A stretch of DNA of 64,000 nt, taken from contig NZ_CP129968.2 in NCBI RefSeq assembly GCF_030503875.2, forward strand, positions 3,002,001 through 3,066,000, read 5' to 3'. The stretch comes from Marivirga arenosa. GTDB lineage: Bacteria > Bacteroidota > Bacteroidia > Cytophagales > Cyclobacteriaceae. The position numbers were made by a program, and so were the translations under genes. Below are positions 42,523-50,285 of the stretch, in pieces. Position 1 is the stretch's first letter. Every line of letters begins with the position of its first letter. Below the pieces are notes generated by a model, which worked only from the letters and a program-made list of their open reading frames with translations, was not told where the DNA came from and made no database searches.

Positions 42523-43382
42523 GGCTTAATGGTTAAAAGTTTATTTTCTAAATCAATATTTACTCTACCAAATCTTTCCAATACATCAAAACTGATTAGC
42601 ATAGATCTTGTCAAGTCTTTTGAAACAACGGCTTCCAGGTCATTTAATTGTTGTTCTCCTAATCCTAACGAATTTAAATTAAAAACATGAGGGGGTTCAA
42701 ATTCTTTCTTATCATCAATAAAGTGATAATAATTTCCTTGTTTCCATTCTTTATATCCCAATGTTTTCGTCTGAATTAAGGTCTTGGCAATATCTCGAGA
42801 AACAATTACCTCCTGTGAAGTTTTCTCTAAACCAATGTATATTTTTAATACATCATTAACCATCACAGGAATTTCAACTTCACCTGAATCACTCAATTGA
42901 ATAGGAATTGAAATCTCATCCCTTTTAAAAGCCTCATCCATAAAAACCTTATCCATATTAGTTGGCTCTTCTGCTTTTTCAGGATATATCATTTTGAACT
43001 CATCAATTGACCAATCAGACCAGTACAAAATAAATTTTTTGTTCCCAAAAACGATTTTAATATCCTCCAGATTTGGCTTTGTTGGTTTACCAGCATTCCA
43101 TCTTCCTTCGTACATCTCACCAGATTTAGCTATCATTCCTTTTAGGTCGCCATAAACCCAACTATCTAATCCACCTTGTAAATAAACTAATTTAAAAACA
43201 TCGTCATCTTTAGCTAATGCGATCGAATAAGACCTGCTATTTCCAGATAAAGAGTAAACTCCTTCAATTGGTTCTCTGCCAACATTTATCCATTTCTGTT
43301 TTAAGCTGTCCAATTCAAACTGTGCTTGTATTGAAAAGATGGATATACAGCTGAATAGTAATGTGAGTAATATTTTACGCAT
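42519..43382 (-). CDS. Exported protein with a degenerate retropepsin-like domain
   Basis: A 287-residue exported protein (start chosen at the ATG at 43382, which begins the signal peptide MRKILLTLLFSCISIFS; an upstream ATG at 43409 adds 9 residues). The C-terminal 120 residues follow the clan AA aspartic-protease pattern: a strand and loop VMVNDVLKIYIGLEKTSQ, then EVIVSRDIAKTL, then AVVSKDLTRSMLISFDVLERFG and the final strand IDLENKLLTI. In active members the loop contains D-T-G or D-S-G; here the position reads G-L-E-K-T-S, so the catalytic Asp is missing. It may be a binding domain only. The N-terminal 150 residues are unassigned. Confidence 0.65.
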   Translation of the reverse strand: MRKILLTLLFSCISIFSIQAQFELDSLKQKWINVGREPIEGVYSLSGNSRSYSIALAKDDDVFKLVYLQGGLDSWVYGDLKGMIAKSGEMYEGRWNAGKPTKPNLEDIKIVFGNKKFILYWSDWSIDEFKMIYPEKAEEPTNMDKVFMDEAFKRDEISIPIQLSDSGEVEIPVMVNDVLKIYIGLEKTSQEVIVSRDIAKTLIQTKTLGYKEWKQGNYYHFIDDKKEFEPPHVFNLNSLGLGEQQLNDLEAVVSKDLTRSMLISFDVLERFGRVNIDLENKLLTIKP

Positions 43383-43570
43383 GATAAATAGGTGAAATTT
43401 TAAGATCAAGTCAAAGATAAAGGCAAATCCCTAAATAGTAAAAAATAGTAGAGTTAAAATCCACTTTGGCTTGGTTCGTTTAAAACCATTTATGTCTTAG
43501 AAATTTATCATTTCTACAAACCAATCATAAAAACAGTAGGATCAAATCATTTATCTAATGTAATTTTTGT

Positions 43571-43578
43571 TAGTTTTG
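43571..43578 (+). promoter_or_regulatory. Candidate -7 box for the AGCS symporter
   Basis: TAGTTTTG fits TAnnTTTG and lies 41 bases upstream of the ATG at 43620. No convincing -33 box is seen. Confidence 0.35.
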
Positions 43579-43619
43579 TCACCATTCTAAAAAAAGTACA
43601 CTAACTGAACTATAGCTTT

Positions 43620-45344
43620 ATGCAAGAAGTAAATAATTTTCTGATTTTAATTGATAGCTTTATTGGTAGTGCAACTTGGTTTCCATACGCGCTATTAGGA
43701 ACGGGTTTATTTTTCACGTTTTATCTTAAATTTCCTCAAATACGATTTTTTAAGCACGCTGTAAAAATTGTATCTGGTAAATTTGACCGTAAAGATTTAC
43801 CTGGAGATACCTCTCACTTTCAAGCTTTAGCTACAGCATTATCAGGTACAGTAGGAACTGGTAATATTGCCGGTGTTGCATTTGCAATTCACTTAGGTGG
43901 ACCCGCTGCATTATTCTGGATGCTTGTAACCGCTGCAATCGGTATGTGTACAAAATTTGTTGAAGTTTCACTTTCTCATAAATATAGAACAAAACTAGAT
44001 GATGGTACAATGGCAGGTGGTCCGATGTACTACATGAAGAATGCAAACTTCACATTCAATGGTAAAAAAGTAAACTTAAAATGGTTAGCTGCAATCTTTG
44101 CATTTGCAACTGTTTTATCTTCCTTTGGAACAGGTAGTTTACCTCAAATCAATAGTATTTCTAGCACATTATTGGCTACTTTCGGAATCGACCAAGTTTT
44201 AACAGGAGCCGTATTAGCAGTACTTTTAGGTTTGGTGATTATTGGAGGTATTAAAAGAATTGCAGCTGTAACTTCTAAGCTTGTACCAGGAATGGCAATT
44301 ATCTATTTCATTGGTGCATTTGCAGTTATTCTATTTAATTATGAAAATATTATTCCTTCATTCATCGCTATTTTCGGAGATGTATTCACTGGGTCTGCAG
44401 CTACTGGCGGTTTTATTGGAGCTAATATAGCATACGCATTTAACAGAGGAGTAAACAGAGGATTATTCTCAAATGAGGCTGGACAAGGTTCTGCCCCAAT
44501 TGCGCACGCATCTGCAAAAGCAAATGAACCTTTATCCGAAGGTATGGTGGCAATTTTAGAGCCTTTTATCGATACTATCATTATCTGTACAGTAACTGGA
44601 TTAGTTTTATTATCATCTGGTGCGTGGAATGAAAAGCATGTGAATCAATTTGAATATGCTGAAATTGAAATTCTTGAAAAAGAATATGTTGAGTCAAATG
44701 AGGGGCATAAAAATAAAATCTACATGCACATTAATGATGTAGAGAAGCTTCCTACTTATACAGGTGAGTTAAAGGTAGTAGACGGAAAAATTCAAAATGA
44801 TGACTTTACTTTCATTCATAGTAGAAGTTTTGCCGATAACATTACAGTTTATAAAGATGAAGATTTATTAACCGATGAAGTGTTTACAGGATCTGTAGCC
44901 GTTACAAACGGAAAGATTTCTGATGATCGACCAATTAAGTTTATTGGTGAATCTTTGGTACATAGTGCGCCATTAACAGCTTTGGCATTTAAAAGAGGAT
45001 TTTTTGGTGACTTTGGTCAATATATAGTTTCAATTGGTTTGTTATTATTCGCATTTAGTACAGCGATTAGCTGGTCATATTATGGCGACAGAGCAATGAC
45101 ATATCTATTTGGGCCTAAATCGGTTATTTATTATAGAATTGTATATGTTGTTGCCTTTTTCTTTGCAGCATTTCAAGATACTACTATTATCTGGACATTA
45201 TCTGCGATTACCATTGCTTTAATGACACTTCCTAACTTAGTTGGTATTTTATGGTTAAGGAAGGATATGAAGCGAACCATTTCTGAATATGGTGATTTCT
45301 TTGAAGAAAATTTCCCTGGTGAAGATCACCCTAAATTCAAATAG
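43620..45344 (+). CDS. Sodium:alanine/glycine symporter, AGCS family, with an inserted domain
   Basis: A 574-residue inner-membrane transporter that couples amino-acid uptake (alanine or glycine in characterised members) to sodium or protons. Family landmarks are [20 protein letters not shown] (about 67-86), GGPMYYMK and [17 protein letters not shown] (about 281-297). Eight helices precede residue 337. Residues of about 338-447, a soluble-looking charged block, interrupt the family fold before APLTALAF and the last helices. That insertion adds about 110 residues relative to the typical 450-490. It stands alone, with a strong hairpin terminator. Confidence 0.92.
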   Translation: MQEVNNFLILIDSFIGSATWFPYALLGTGLFFTFYLKFPQIRFFKHAVKIVSGKFDRKDLPGDTSHFQALATALSGTVGTGNIAGVAFAIHLGGPAALFWMLVTAAIGMCTKFVEVSLSHKYRTKLDDGTMAGGPMYYMKNANFTFNGKKVNLKWLAAIFAFATVLSSFGTGSLPQINSISSTLLATFGIDQVLTGAVLAVLLGLVIIGGIKRIAAVTSKLVPGMAIIYFIGAFAVILFNYENIIPSFIAIFGDVFTGSAATGGFIGANIAYAFNRGVNRGLFSNEAGQGSAPIAHASAKANEPLSEGMVAILEPFIDTIIICTVTGLVLLSSGAWNEKHVNQFEYAEIEILEKEYVESNEGHKNKIYMHINDVEKLPTYTGELKVVDGKIQNDDFTFIHSRSFADNITVYKDEDLLTDEVFTGSVAVTNGKISDDRPIKFIGESLVHSAPLTALAFKRGFFGDFGQYIVSIGLLLFAFSTAISWSYYGDRAMTYLFGPKSVIYYRIVYVVAFFFAAFQDTTIIWTLSAITIALMTLPNLVGILWLRKDMKRTISEYGDFFEENFPGEDHPKFK

Positions 45345-45370
45345 AAATAATTAAAAATACTATAAATAAT

Positions 45371-45400
45371 AAAGGCTGTCCTCTTGAGGCAGCCTTTTTT
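45371..45400 (+). terminator. Intrinsic terminator after the AGCS symporter
   Basis: AAAGGCTG(T)CCTC pairs with GAGGCAGCCTTT around TT, with one bulged T, followed by TTT. It lies 26 bases after the stop. It could also serve the convergent small secreted gene at 45446. Confidence 0.85.
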
Positions 45401-45445
45401 ATAGATATTCCATAAAATTTTATTTTCACATTTTAGAAATTCATT

Positions 45446-45811
45446 TTAAAATACTTTGTAAAAGTTTTTGTTTCCTGAAGACATTAAATAATCAGCTTTA
45501 GTTAACAATCTTGTTAAAAACGCATTATTTTCATCTTCTAATTGATGGGATCCTTGATAAACAATCTCATCATTCTCTCCTAATACTACAATAATCTCTG
45601 CATTAGCACATTCTAAAATCCCTTCTCTTCTTAAATCATTTTCAATATTAGAAAATTCATAATCTAACTCTAACATTTCAATCATTTCAGTATCTGAATA
45701 GGAAGGAGTTTCTGATTTTTCCTTCGGATCAGCAAAGGCAGTTACACTAAAGGCTAAGCTAAAAATTAAGCTTAAAGCAATCATTCTGGCGGTGGTTTTA
45801 ACAGTTTTCAT
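45446..45811 (-). CDS. Small secreted protein of unknown function
   Basis: A 121-residue exported protein. A signal peptide covers about 1-28 (ending TAFADP). The mature part is strongly acidic, with one Cys (about 69, LECANAE) and a central strand-rich segment EIIVVLGENDEIVYQGSH. I do not recognise the family. It has a leader of about 170 bases with a candidate -7 box on the minus strand (TACATTTG at 45932-45939) and a 14-bp palindrome next to it at 45945-45958. Confidence 0.65.
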   Translation of the reverse strand: MKTVKTTARMIALSLIFSLAFSVTAFADPKEKSETPSYSDTEMIEMLELDYEFSNIENDLRREGILECANAEIIVVLGENDEIVYQGSHQLEDENNAFLTRLLTKADYLMSSGNKNFYKVF

Positions 45812-45931
45812 TTTCTTAGATTTTTTGTGAATTTATTATTTTGTTATTGTTTCTATATCTAAGACGCTGCCAAAATTACAATAGTTGCAGATGTGCATTT
45901 AAATGAATTAAACAGGCTTTTTGATTTTATG

Positions 45932-45958
45932 CAAATGTAAAATAGTTCGAAATCGAAC
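45932..45958 (-). promoter_or_regulatory. Candidate promoter box with adjacent 14-bp palindrome
   Basis: On the minus strand TACATTTG (45932-45939) is an exact TAnnTTTG box. Just upstream, GTTCGAAATCGAAC (45945-45958; GTTCGA and TCGAAC around AA) occupies the -33 to -7 spacer, the usual place for an operator. The gene served is the secreted protein at 45446-45811, whose start is about 120 bases away. Confidence 0.4.
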
Positions 45959-45984
45959 ACATTTTCATTCACTTTCGTACATTT

Positions 45985-46842
45985 TCATACATATTTTTTC
46001 AAACTACTTATCACGGAATGGTAATACCCAGTACCAAATAAATTCAAATGGACTAATAAGGGATATAAGTTATATAAATCTATTCTTTCATTAAAATTTG
46101 GCTCTAACCGATATTGATTTTGATAACTATCATAAAACGTGCTATCAAACCCCCCAAATAAATGAGTGAATGCCAAATCAATTTCTCGAAAACTGTAATG
46201 AACCGCAGGATCTATTAAATAAGGTCTATCATTTTCTCCTATTATGAAATTACCACTCCATAAATCGCCATGTACTAAGGAGGGTTTAGTATCTGGTAAA
46301 ATTGAAGGTAAGTTTAAAAATAGTTTGTCAAACAATTTAAGTTCATTCCTACTCAGTAGATTCTTCTTTTTTGCTAACCCTAATTGTGGAGAAAGTCTTT
46401 GGTGTATAAAAAAATCACGAAAATTATCTTGCGGCTTATTTGATTGTTCTAAAGCTCCAATAAAGTTATTTTCTTCCCACCCATAAAATGGTGCTGGCTC
46501 CTTATGCATATTAGCTAATTGCCTTCCAAAATTTTCCCAAGACTGATGACTTTTTATTCCTGAATTGATGAACTCTAAAATTAATATTTCATAGCCATTC
46601 AGTTTTTTAAAACATATGATTTGAGGAGTTGCTATACAATTCAAATTATCTATAGCATTTAAAGCCTCTACTTCCTTTTCAATTATCCCCTCTATTTGAT
46701 TATTAAACTTTAAGAAATAACTTGTATCATTTAATGAGTACTTATAAGCTTCATTGATACTCCCTCCTCCTACGGTAATAAAATTATTTACGCTTGCTTG
46801 ATGAAAATCAGATATAAAAGCTCTTATAGAATTAGGAATCAT
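45985..46842 (-). CDS. Fructosamine-kinase-like phosphotransferase
   Basis: A 285-residue protein-kinase-fold enzyme. The N-terminal lobe has FITVGGGSINEAYKY with the glycine-rich loop and a Lys in YFLKFN. The C-terminal lobe carries the catalytic loop VHGDLWSGNFI (Asp in HGD) and the metal-binding LIDPAVHYSFREIDLAF. By family knowledge these enzymes phosphorylate ribulosamine or fructosamine adducts to repair glycated proteins. Length (285) is normal. It is transcribed leftward, 173 bases upstream of the small secreted gene. Confidence 0.9.
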   Translation of the reverse strand: MIPNSIRAFISDFHQASVNNFITVGGGSINEAYKYSLNDTSYFLKFNNQIEGIIEKEVEALNAIDNLNCIATPQIICFKKLNGYEILILEFINSGIKSHQSWENFGRQLANMHKEPAPFYGWEENNFIGALEQSNKPQDNFRDFFIHQRLSPQLGLAKKKNLLSRNELKLFDKLFLNLPSILPDTKPSLVHGDLWSGNFIIGENDRPYLIDPAVHYSFREIDLAFTHLFGGFDSTFYDSYQNQYRLEPNFNERIDLYNLYPLLVHLNLFGTGYYHSVISSLKKYV

Positions 46843-46987
46843 AGCAATAAATTATTTGATGAACCCATTGAAGAAGATAAAATTTGATTAAAAATCAAAA
46901 AAGATAAAACCCTTAAAAATTAATATTTTAAAACCTGAGTAAATGAATAAATTGTGTTTAATTCATAAAAGAATTTTAAACCTTAAT

Positions 46988-47016
46988 TTTGAATACAAAT
47001 TAATACTATAAATTTG
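46988..47016 (+). promoter_or_regulatory. Predicted promoter of folA, possibly leaderless
   Basis: TTTG (46988-46991) is followed after 17 bases by TAAATTTG (47009-47016), an exact -7 box, and the ATG comes only 5 bases later (47022). Transcription would start at or next to the ATG, so the mRNA may have almost no leader. Confidence 0.5.
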
Positions 47017-47021
47017 ATTCT

Positions 47022-47525
47022 ATGATAATATCAATGATAGTCGCAAGAGCCATTAATAATGCAATAGGAAAGGATAATGACATGATATGGCACCTTCCAG
47101 ATGATCTCAAATACTTTAAAGATAAAACACGTAACCACCACATTTTGATGGGTCGGAAAAATTTCGATTCATTAGGCGAGAAGTTCCAGCCATTACCCAA
47201 CAGAATAAATATAGTCATTACCAGAAATAAAGAATGGGAACGTGACGGCACCATTGTATTTCACAATATTGAAGAAGGAATACAATACGCAAAAGAAAAT
47301 AAGGAAGAAGAATTATTCATAATCGGAGGTGGCCAAATTTACGAGCAAGGCTTACAATTTGCTGACAGGCTTTACATAACTGAAGTAAATGCAAAATTTC
47401 CTGATGCAGATGCTTTTTTTCCGGATTTTGACAAATCAAATTGGAAAGAAGTAAGTAGTGAGCATCACCCAACAGATGAGAAACATCAATTTGACTTTAC
47501 ATATAAAGTATATGAGAGAGCATAA
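47022..47525 (+). CDS. folA: Dihydrofolate reductase
   Basis: Cytoplasmic NADPH enzyme that reduces dihydrofolate to tetrahydrofolate for thymidylate and purine synthesis. Landmarks are IVARAINNAIGKDNDMIWHL at the start, the acidic active-site Asp in LPDDLKYFK, the cofactor patch HILMGRKNFDSLG, and IIGGGQIYEQ near 105. At 167 residues it is normal length. No thyA gene is next to it here, although they are often paired. Confidence 0.96.
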   Translation: MIISMIVARAINNAIGKDNDMIWHLPDDLKYFKDKTRNHHILMGRKNFDSLGEKFQPLPNRINIVITRNKEWERDGTIVFHNIEEGIQYAKENKEEELFIIGGGQIYEQGLQFADRLYITEVNAKFPDADAFFPDFDKSNWKEVSSEHHPTDEKHQFDFTYKVYERA

Positions 47526-47641
47526 CTTATTCTATATGTTCGTGTACCTTTTCGCACCAATTAAAATTGCAAAAAAACTTGTAATCATGTAATTTTAGTA
47601 AGATAAAACTAAGTATTTTTTGCTGATTTAAATTTTTTAAA

Positions 47642-50218
47642 ATGGTTGAAGAAAAGGCAATATCATTAAATAAAATTATGGCTTTAAGTCAAGATATTGC
47701 TTTTACACTTGACATATCAGGAAATTTCATATTCGTTTATGAGAATTGCGAAGAATTATTAGGCTATAAAGCTGATGAATTACTTCACCACAACATTTCC
47801 AAATTCACTGCTAATAATAAAAATGAAATTGTTGAATTACTAAAAGAAATTCAGAATTCTAAATCTGTAAAAAATTATTCATTTTTATTTATCCATAAAA
47901 ATGAAAATAGGCTCCCATTAAAAACAAAGATTCAATTTGATAAAAATACTGAGATTATATACTGCCTAGCCAGAAAAGAGGAGTTTGAAGACCCTGACAA
48001 TATCAATAAATCTCAAATTCTACAGTCCCCTATCTCCTTAATAAACAATACAAACAATCTGATATGGAGTATTGATAAGGATTATAAGCTATTAGCCTTT
48101 AATAAAAGCATGAAGGACAGATTTAAATCAAATTTGTATTATGATTTAAGTGTTGGAGTTAATATGCTTGAGATACCTCATCTAACTGAGGAATATGTAA
48201 AGATTTGGAAGGATCTTTATGATAGATGTTTCAAGGGTGAAGAAATTAATGTTGAGATTGCTCCTAACGGAAATCCTGAAATAGAGGAAGCTTGGATTCT
48301 TGCTAATCTTACCCCTATCTATGAAGACAAGAACATAATTGGATTAGTTTGTCATTCCACTGATATTACCCATAAAAAGCAAATAGAAAACGAACAATTT
48401 AAAAGGTATGAACTAATTCAAAATATAATTGACCATATTCCCTTGGGAGTTGCTGTGAACATAATAAGTACAGGACAGCAAGTTATGATGAATAAAAAGT
48501 TTAGTGAGACTTATGGCTGGGAAGAAAAAGATTTAAAGGATGTAAATGCTTTCTTTGAAAAAGTATATCCTGATCCAACTTATAGGCATGAAATGATTGC
48601 CAAAGTAATGGGTGATATTGCAACAGGAGATGTAAATAAAATGCAGTGGAATGAAATCAGGGTTACCACTAAAACTGGAGATACTAAATATATAGATGCA
48701 AAGAATATTCCGCTCTCAGAATTAGATTTAATGATTTCAACTGTACAAGACGTAACAGAAAAGGTTAAAACTAAATTTGAAATTCAAAAAGCACTAGCCG
48801 ATAAGAAAAATATTCTAGAAAGTATTTCAGATGCCTTTTACGCATTAGATAAAGATTATAATTTCACTTACCTTAACAAGAGCGCTCAAAAATTACTTAA
48901 TAGAAATGAGAACGAATTATTAGGTAAAAACTTATTCAAAGAATTTCCGGAATTAAGCGAAACCGTTTTTAAAGGTTATCTAGAAAAAGTAAAAAAATCA
49001 TCAAAATTAGCACAGTTTGAGTTTTATTTCCCACCATTCAAAATTTGGTTTGATGAGTGTATTTATCCTAGTAAGGAAGGGTTTTCGATTTACTTCAAAG
49101 ACATAACCGAAAGAAAAATAATACAAGAAGAGCTAGAAAATGCGTATGAGAAAGAAAACGAAATATTAGAAAGCATTTCGGATGCTTTTTTAGCAGTTGA
49201 TAATGATTATAATTTTATATATCTCAATAAAAAAGCTGAAAAACTCCTAAATCTTCAGAAAACAAATGCCATTGGTAGAAATATGTGGGATATTTTTGAC
49301 TATACTAAAGATAGTATTGCTGCAAAAGAATATAATCTAGCAATTAAAAACAATGAAACTCGCTCTTTTGACTTTTATAATGATGTATTAAAAGTGTGGT
49401 TTAACATCAGAGCTTATCCTTCCAAAAATGGATTATCTATTTATTTTACGGATATCACACATGAAAAGGAGCATCAAAAAAAATTAGAAGCTTTAAACCT
49501 TAAGCTTAAGAAATACACAAAAAAGCTTGAAGAAAGCAATCAAGAATTAGAGCAATTCGCCTACATAGCTTCACATGATTTACAGGAACCGCTAAGAATG
49601 GTTTCGAGTTTCATGGAACAATTGCAAAATAAATATGAAGATCAATTAGATGATAAAGCACAAACATATATAAACTTTGCAGTTGATGGTGCTAAAAGAA
49701 TGCGGCAAATCATTATTGATTTATTGGAATACTCCAGAGCAGGTAATCAGGAAGAAAATTTAGAACAACTTGATTTTAATGAGGAGCTGTCCGAAGTTTT
49801 AAGCTTATTGCATACTAGTTTAACTGAGAAAAAAGTTGATTTAAATGTTGATGAACTACCTTCAGTTTTATTTAGCAAAACAGCGATAAGACAAGTTTTT
49901 CATAATTTAATAGGTAATGCCATTAAATACACCCTTAAAGATCAATCCATAAAAATTGACATCTCATGGAAAGAAGATAAAAGGTTTTTTATATTTAGAA
50001 TTCAAGATAATGGCATTGGTATAGATGAAAAATATCATGATAAAATCTTTCAGATTTTCCAAAGACTACATTCAAAATCAAGCTATTCAGGCACAGGTTT
50101 AGGATTAGCCATATGTAAAAAAATTCTTAAGAAATATGGGGGTGATATATGGGTGGAATCAAAAGTTGGAGAAGGAAGCAGTTTCTTTTTTAGTATTCCT
50201 AAGAAAATAAAGTTGTAA
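47642..50218 (+). CDS. Cytoplasmic multi-PAS sensor histidine kinase
   Basis: An 858-residue soluble kinase without signal peptide or membrane helix. Five PAS modules can be read: about 10-110, 130-250, 255-380, 391-495 and 508-610. The last two are near copies 117 residues apart (ILESISDAFYALD versus ILESISDAFLAVD, then YPSKEGFSIYF versus YPSKNGLSIYF), so this looks like a tandem duplication. A coiled coil (about 610-640) leads to HisKA with His645 (IASHDLQEPLRMV) and a HATPase domain with GNAIKYT, DNGIGID and GTGLGLA. Ligands are unknown; no cofactor-binding Cys or His motif (FMN or heme) is recognised. It is followed by the DUF5916 gene after 67 bases with a separate promoter. Confidence 0.92.
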   Translation: MVEEKAISLNKIMALSQDIAFTLDISGNFIFVYENCEELLGYKADELLHHNISKFTANNKNEIVELLKEIQNSKSVKNYSFLFIHKNENRLPLKTKIQFDKNTEIIYCLARKEEFEDPDNINKSQILQSPISLINNTNNLIWSIDKDYKLLAFNKSMKDRFKSNLYYDLSVGVNMLEIPHLTEEYVKIWKDLYDRCFKGEEINVEIAPNGNPEIEEAWILANLTPIYEDKNIIGLVCHSTDITHKKQIENEQFKRYELIQNIIDHIPLGVAVNIISTGQQVMMNKKFSETYGWEEKDLKDVNAFFEKVYPDPTYRHEMIAKVMGDIATGDVNKMQWNEIRVTTKTGDTKYIDAKNIPLSELDLMISTVQDVTEKVKTKFEIQKALADKKNILESISDAFYALDKDYNFTYLNKSAQKLLNRNENELLGKNLFKEFPELSETVFKGYLEKVKKSSKLAQFEFYFPPFKIWFDECIYPSKEGFSIYFKDITERKIIQEELENAYEKENEILESISDAFLAVDNDYNFIYLNKKAEKLLNLQKTNAIGRNMWDIFDYTKDSIAAKEYNLAIKNNETRSFDFYNDVLKVWFNIRAYPSKNGLSIYFTDITHEKEHQKKLEALNLKLKKYTKKLEESNQELEQFAYIASHDLQEPLRMVSSFMEQLQNKYEDQLDDKAQTYINFAVDGAKRMRQIIIDLLEYSRAGNQEENLEQLDFNEELSEVLSLLHTSLTEKKVDLNVDELPSVLFSKTAIRQVFHNLIGNAIKYTLKDQSIKIDISWKEDKRFFIFRIQDNGIGIDEKYHDKIFQIFQRLHSKSSYSGTGLGLAICKKILKKYGGDIWVESKVGEGSSFFFSIPKKIKL

Positions 50219-50242
50219 AAAATTATAAGTCCGTCTATAAAA

Positions 50243-50271
50243 TTGTTCAAACATGCGATCGCATTAATTTG
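50243..50271 (+). promoter_or_regulatory. Promoter with 12-bp palindrome in the spacer, for DUF5916 gene
   Basis: TTG (50243-50245) and TAATTTG (50265-50271, one base short of TAnnTTTG) lie 19 bases apart. Between them, ATGCGATCGCAT (50253-50264) is a perfect 12-bp palindrome and the only GC-rich stretch around. The position is classic for a repressor site. The ATG of the DUF5916 gene is 14 bases downstream. Confidence 0.45.
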
Positions 50272-50285
50272 TAGTATTGCCTCTT

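Noticed and set aside
45959..45988. Direct repeat ACATTTTCAT twice, 20 bases apart
   Set aside because: The second copy overlaps the end of the phosphotransferase coding sequence, and the repeat is AT-rich, so chance similarity is likely.
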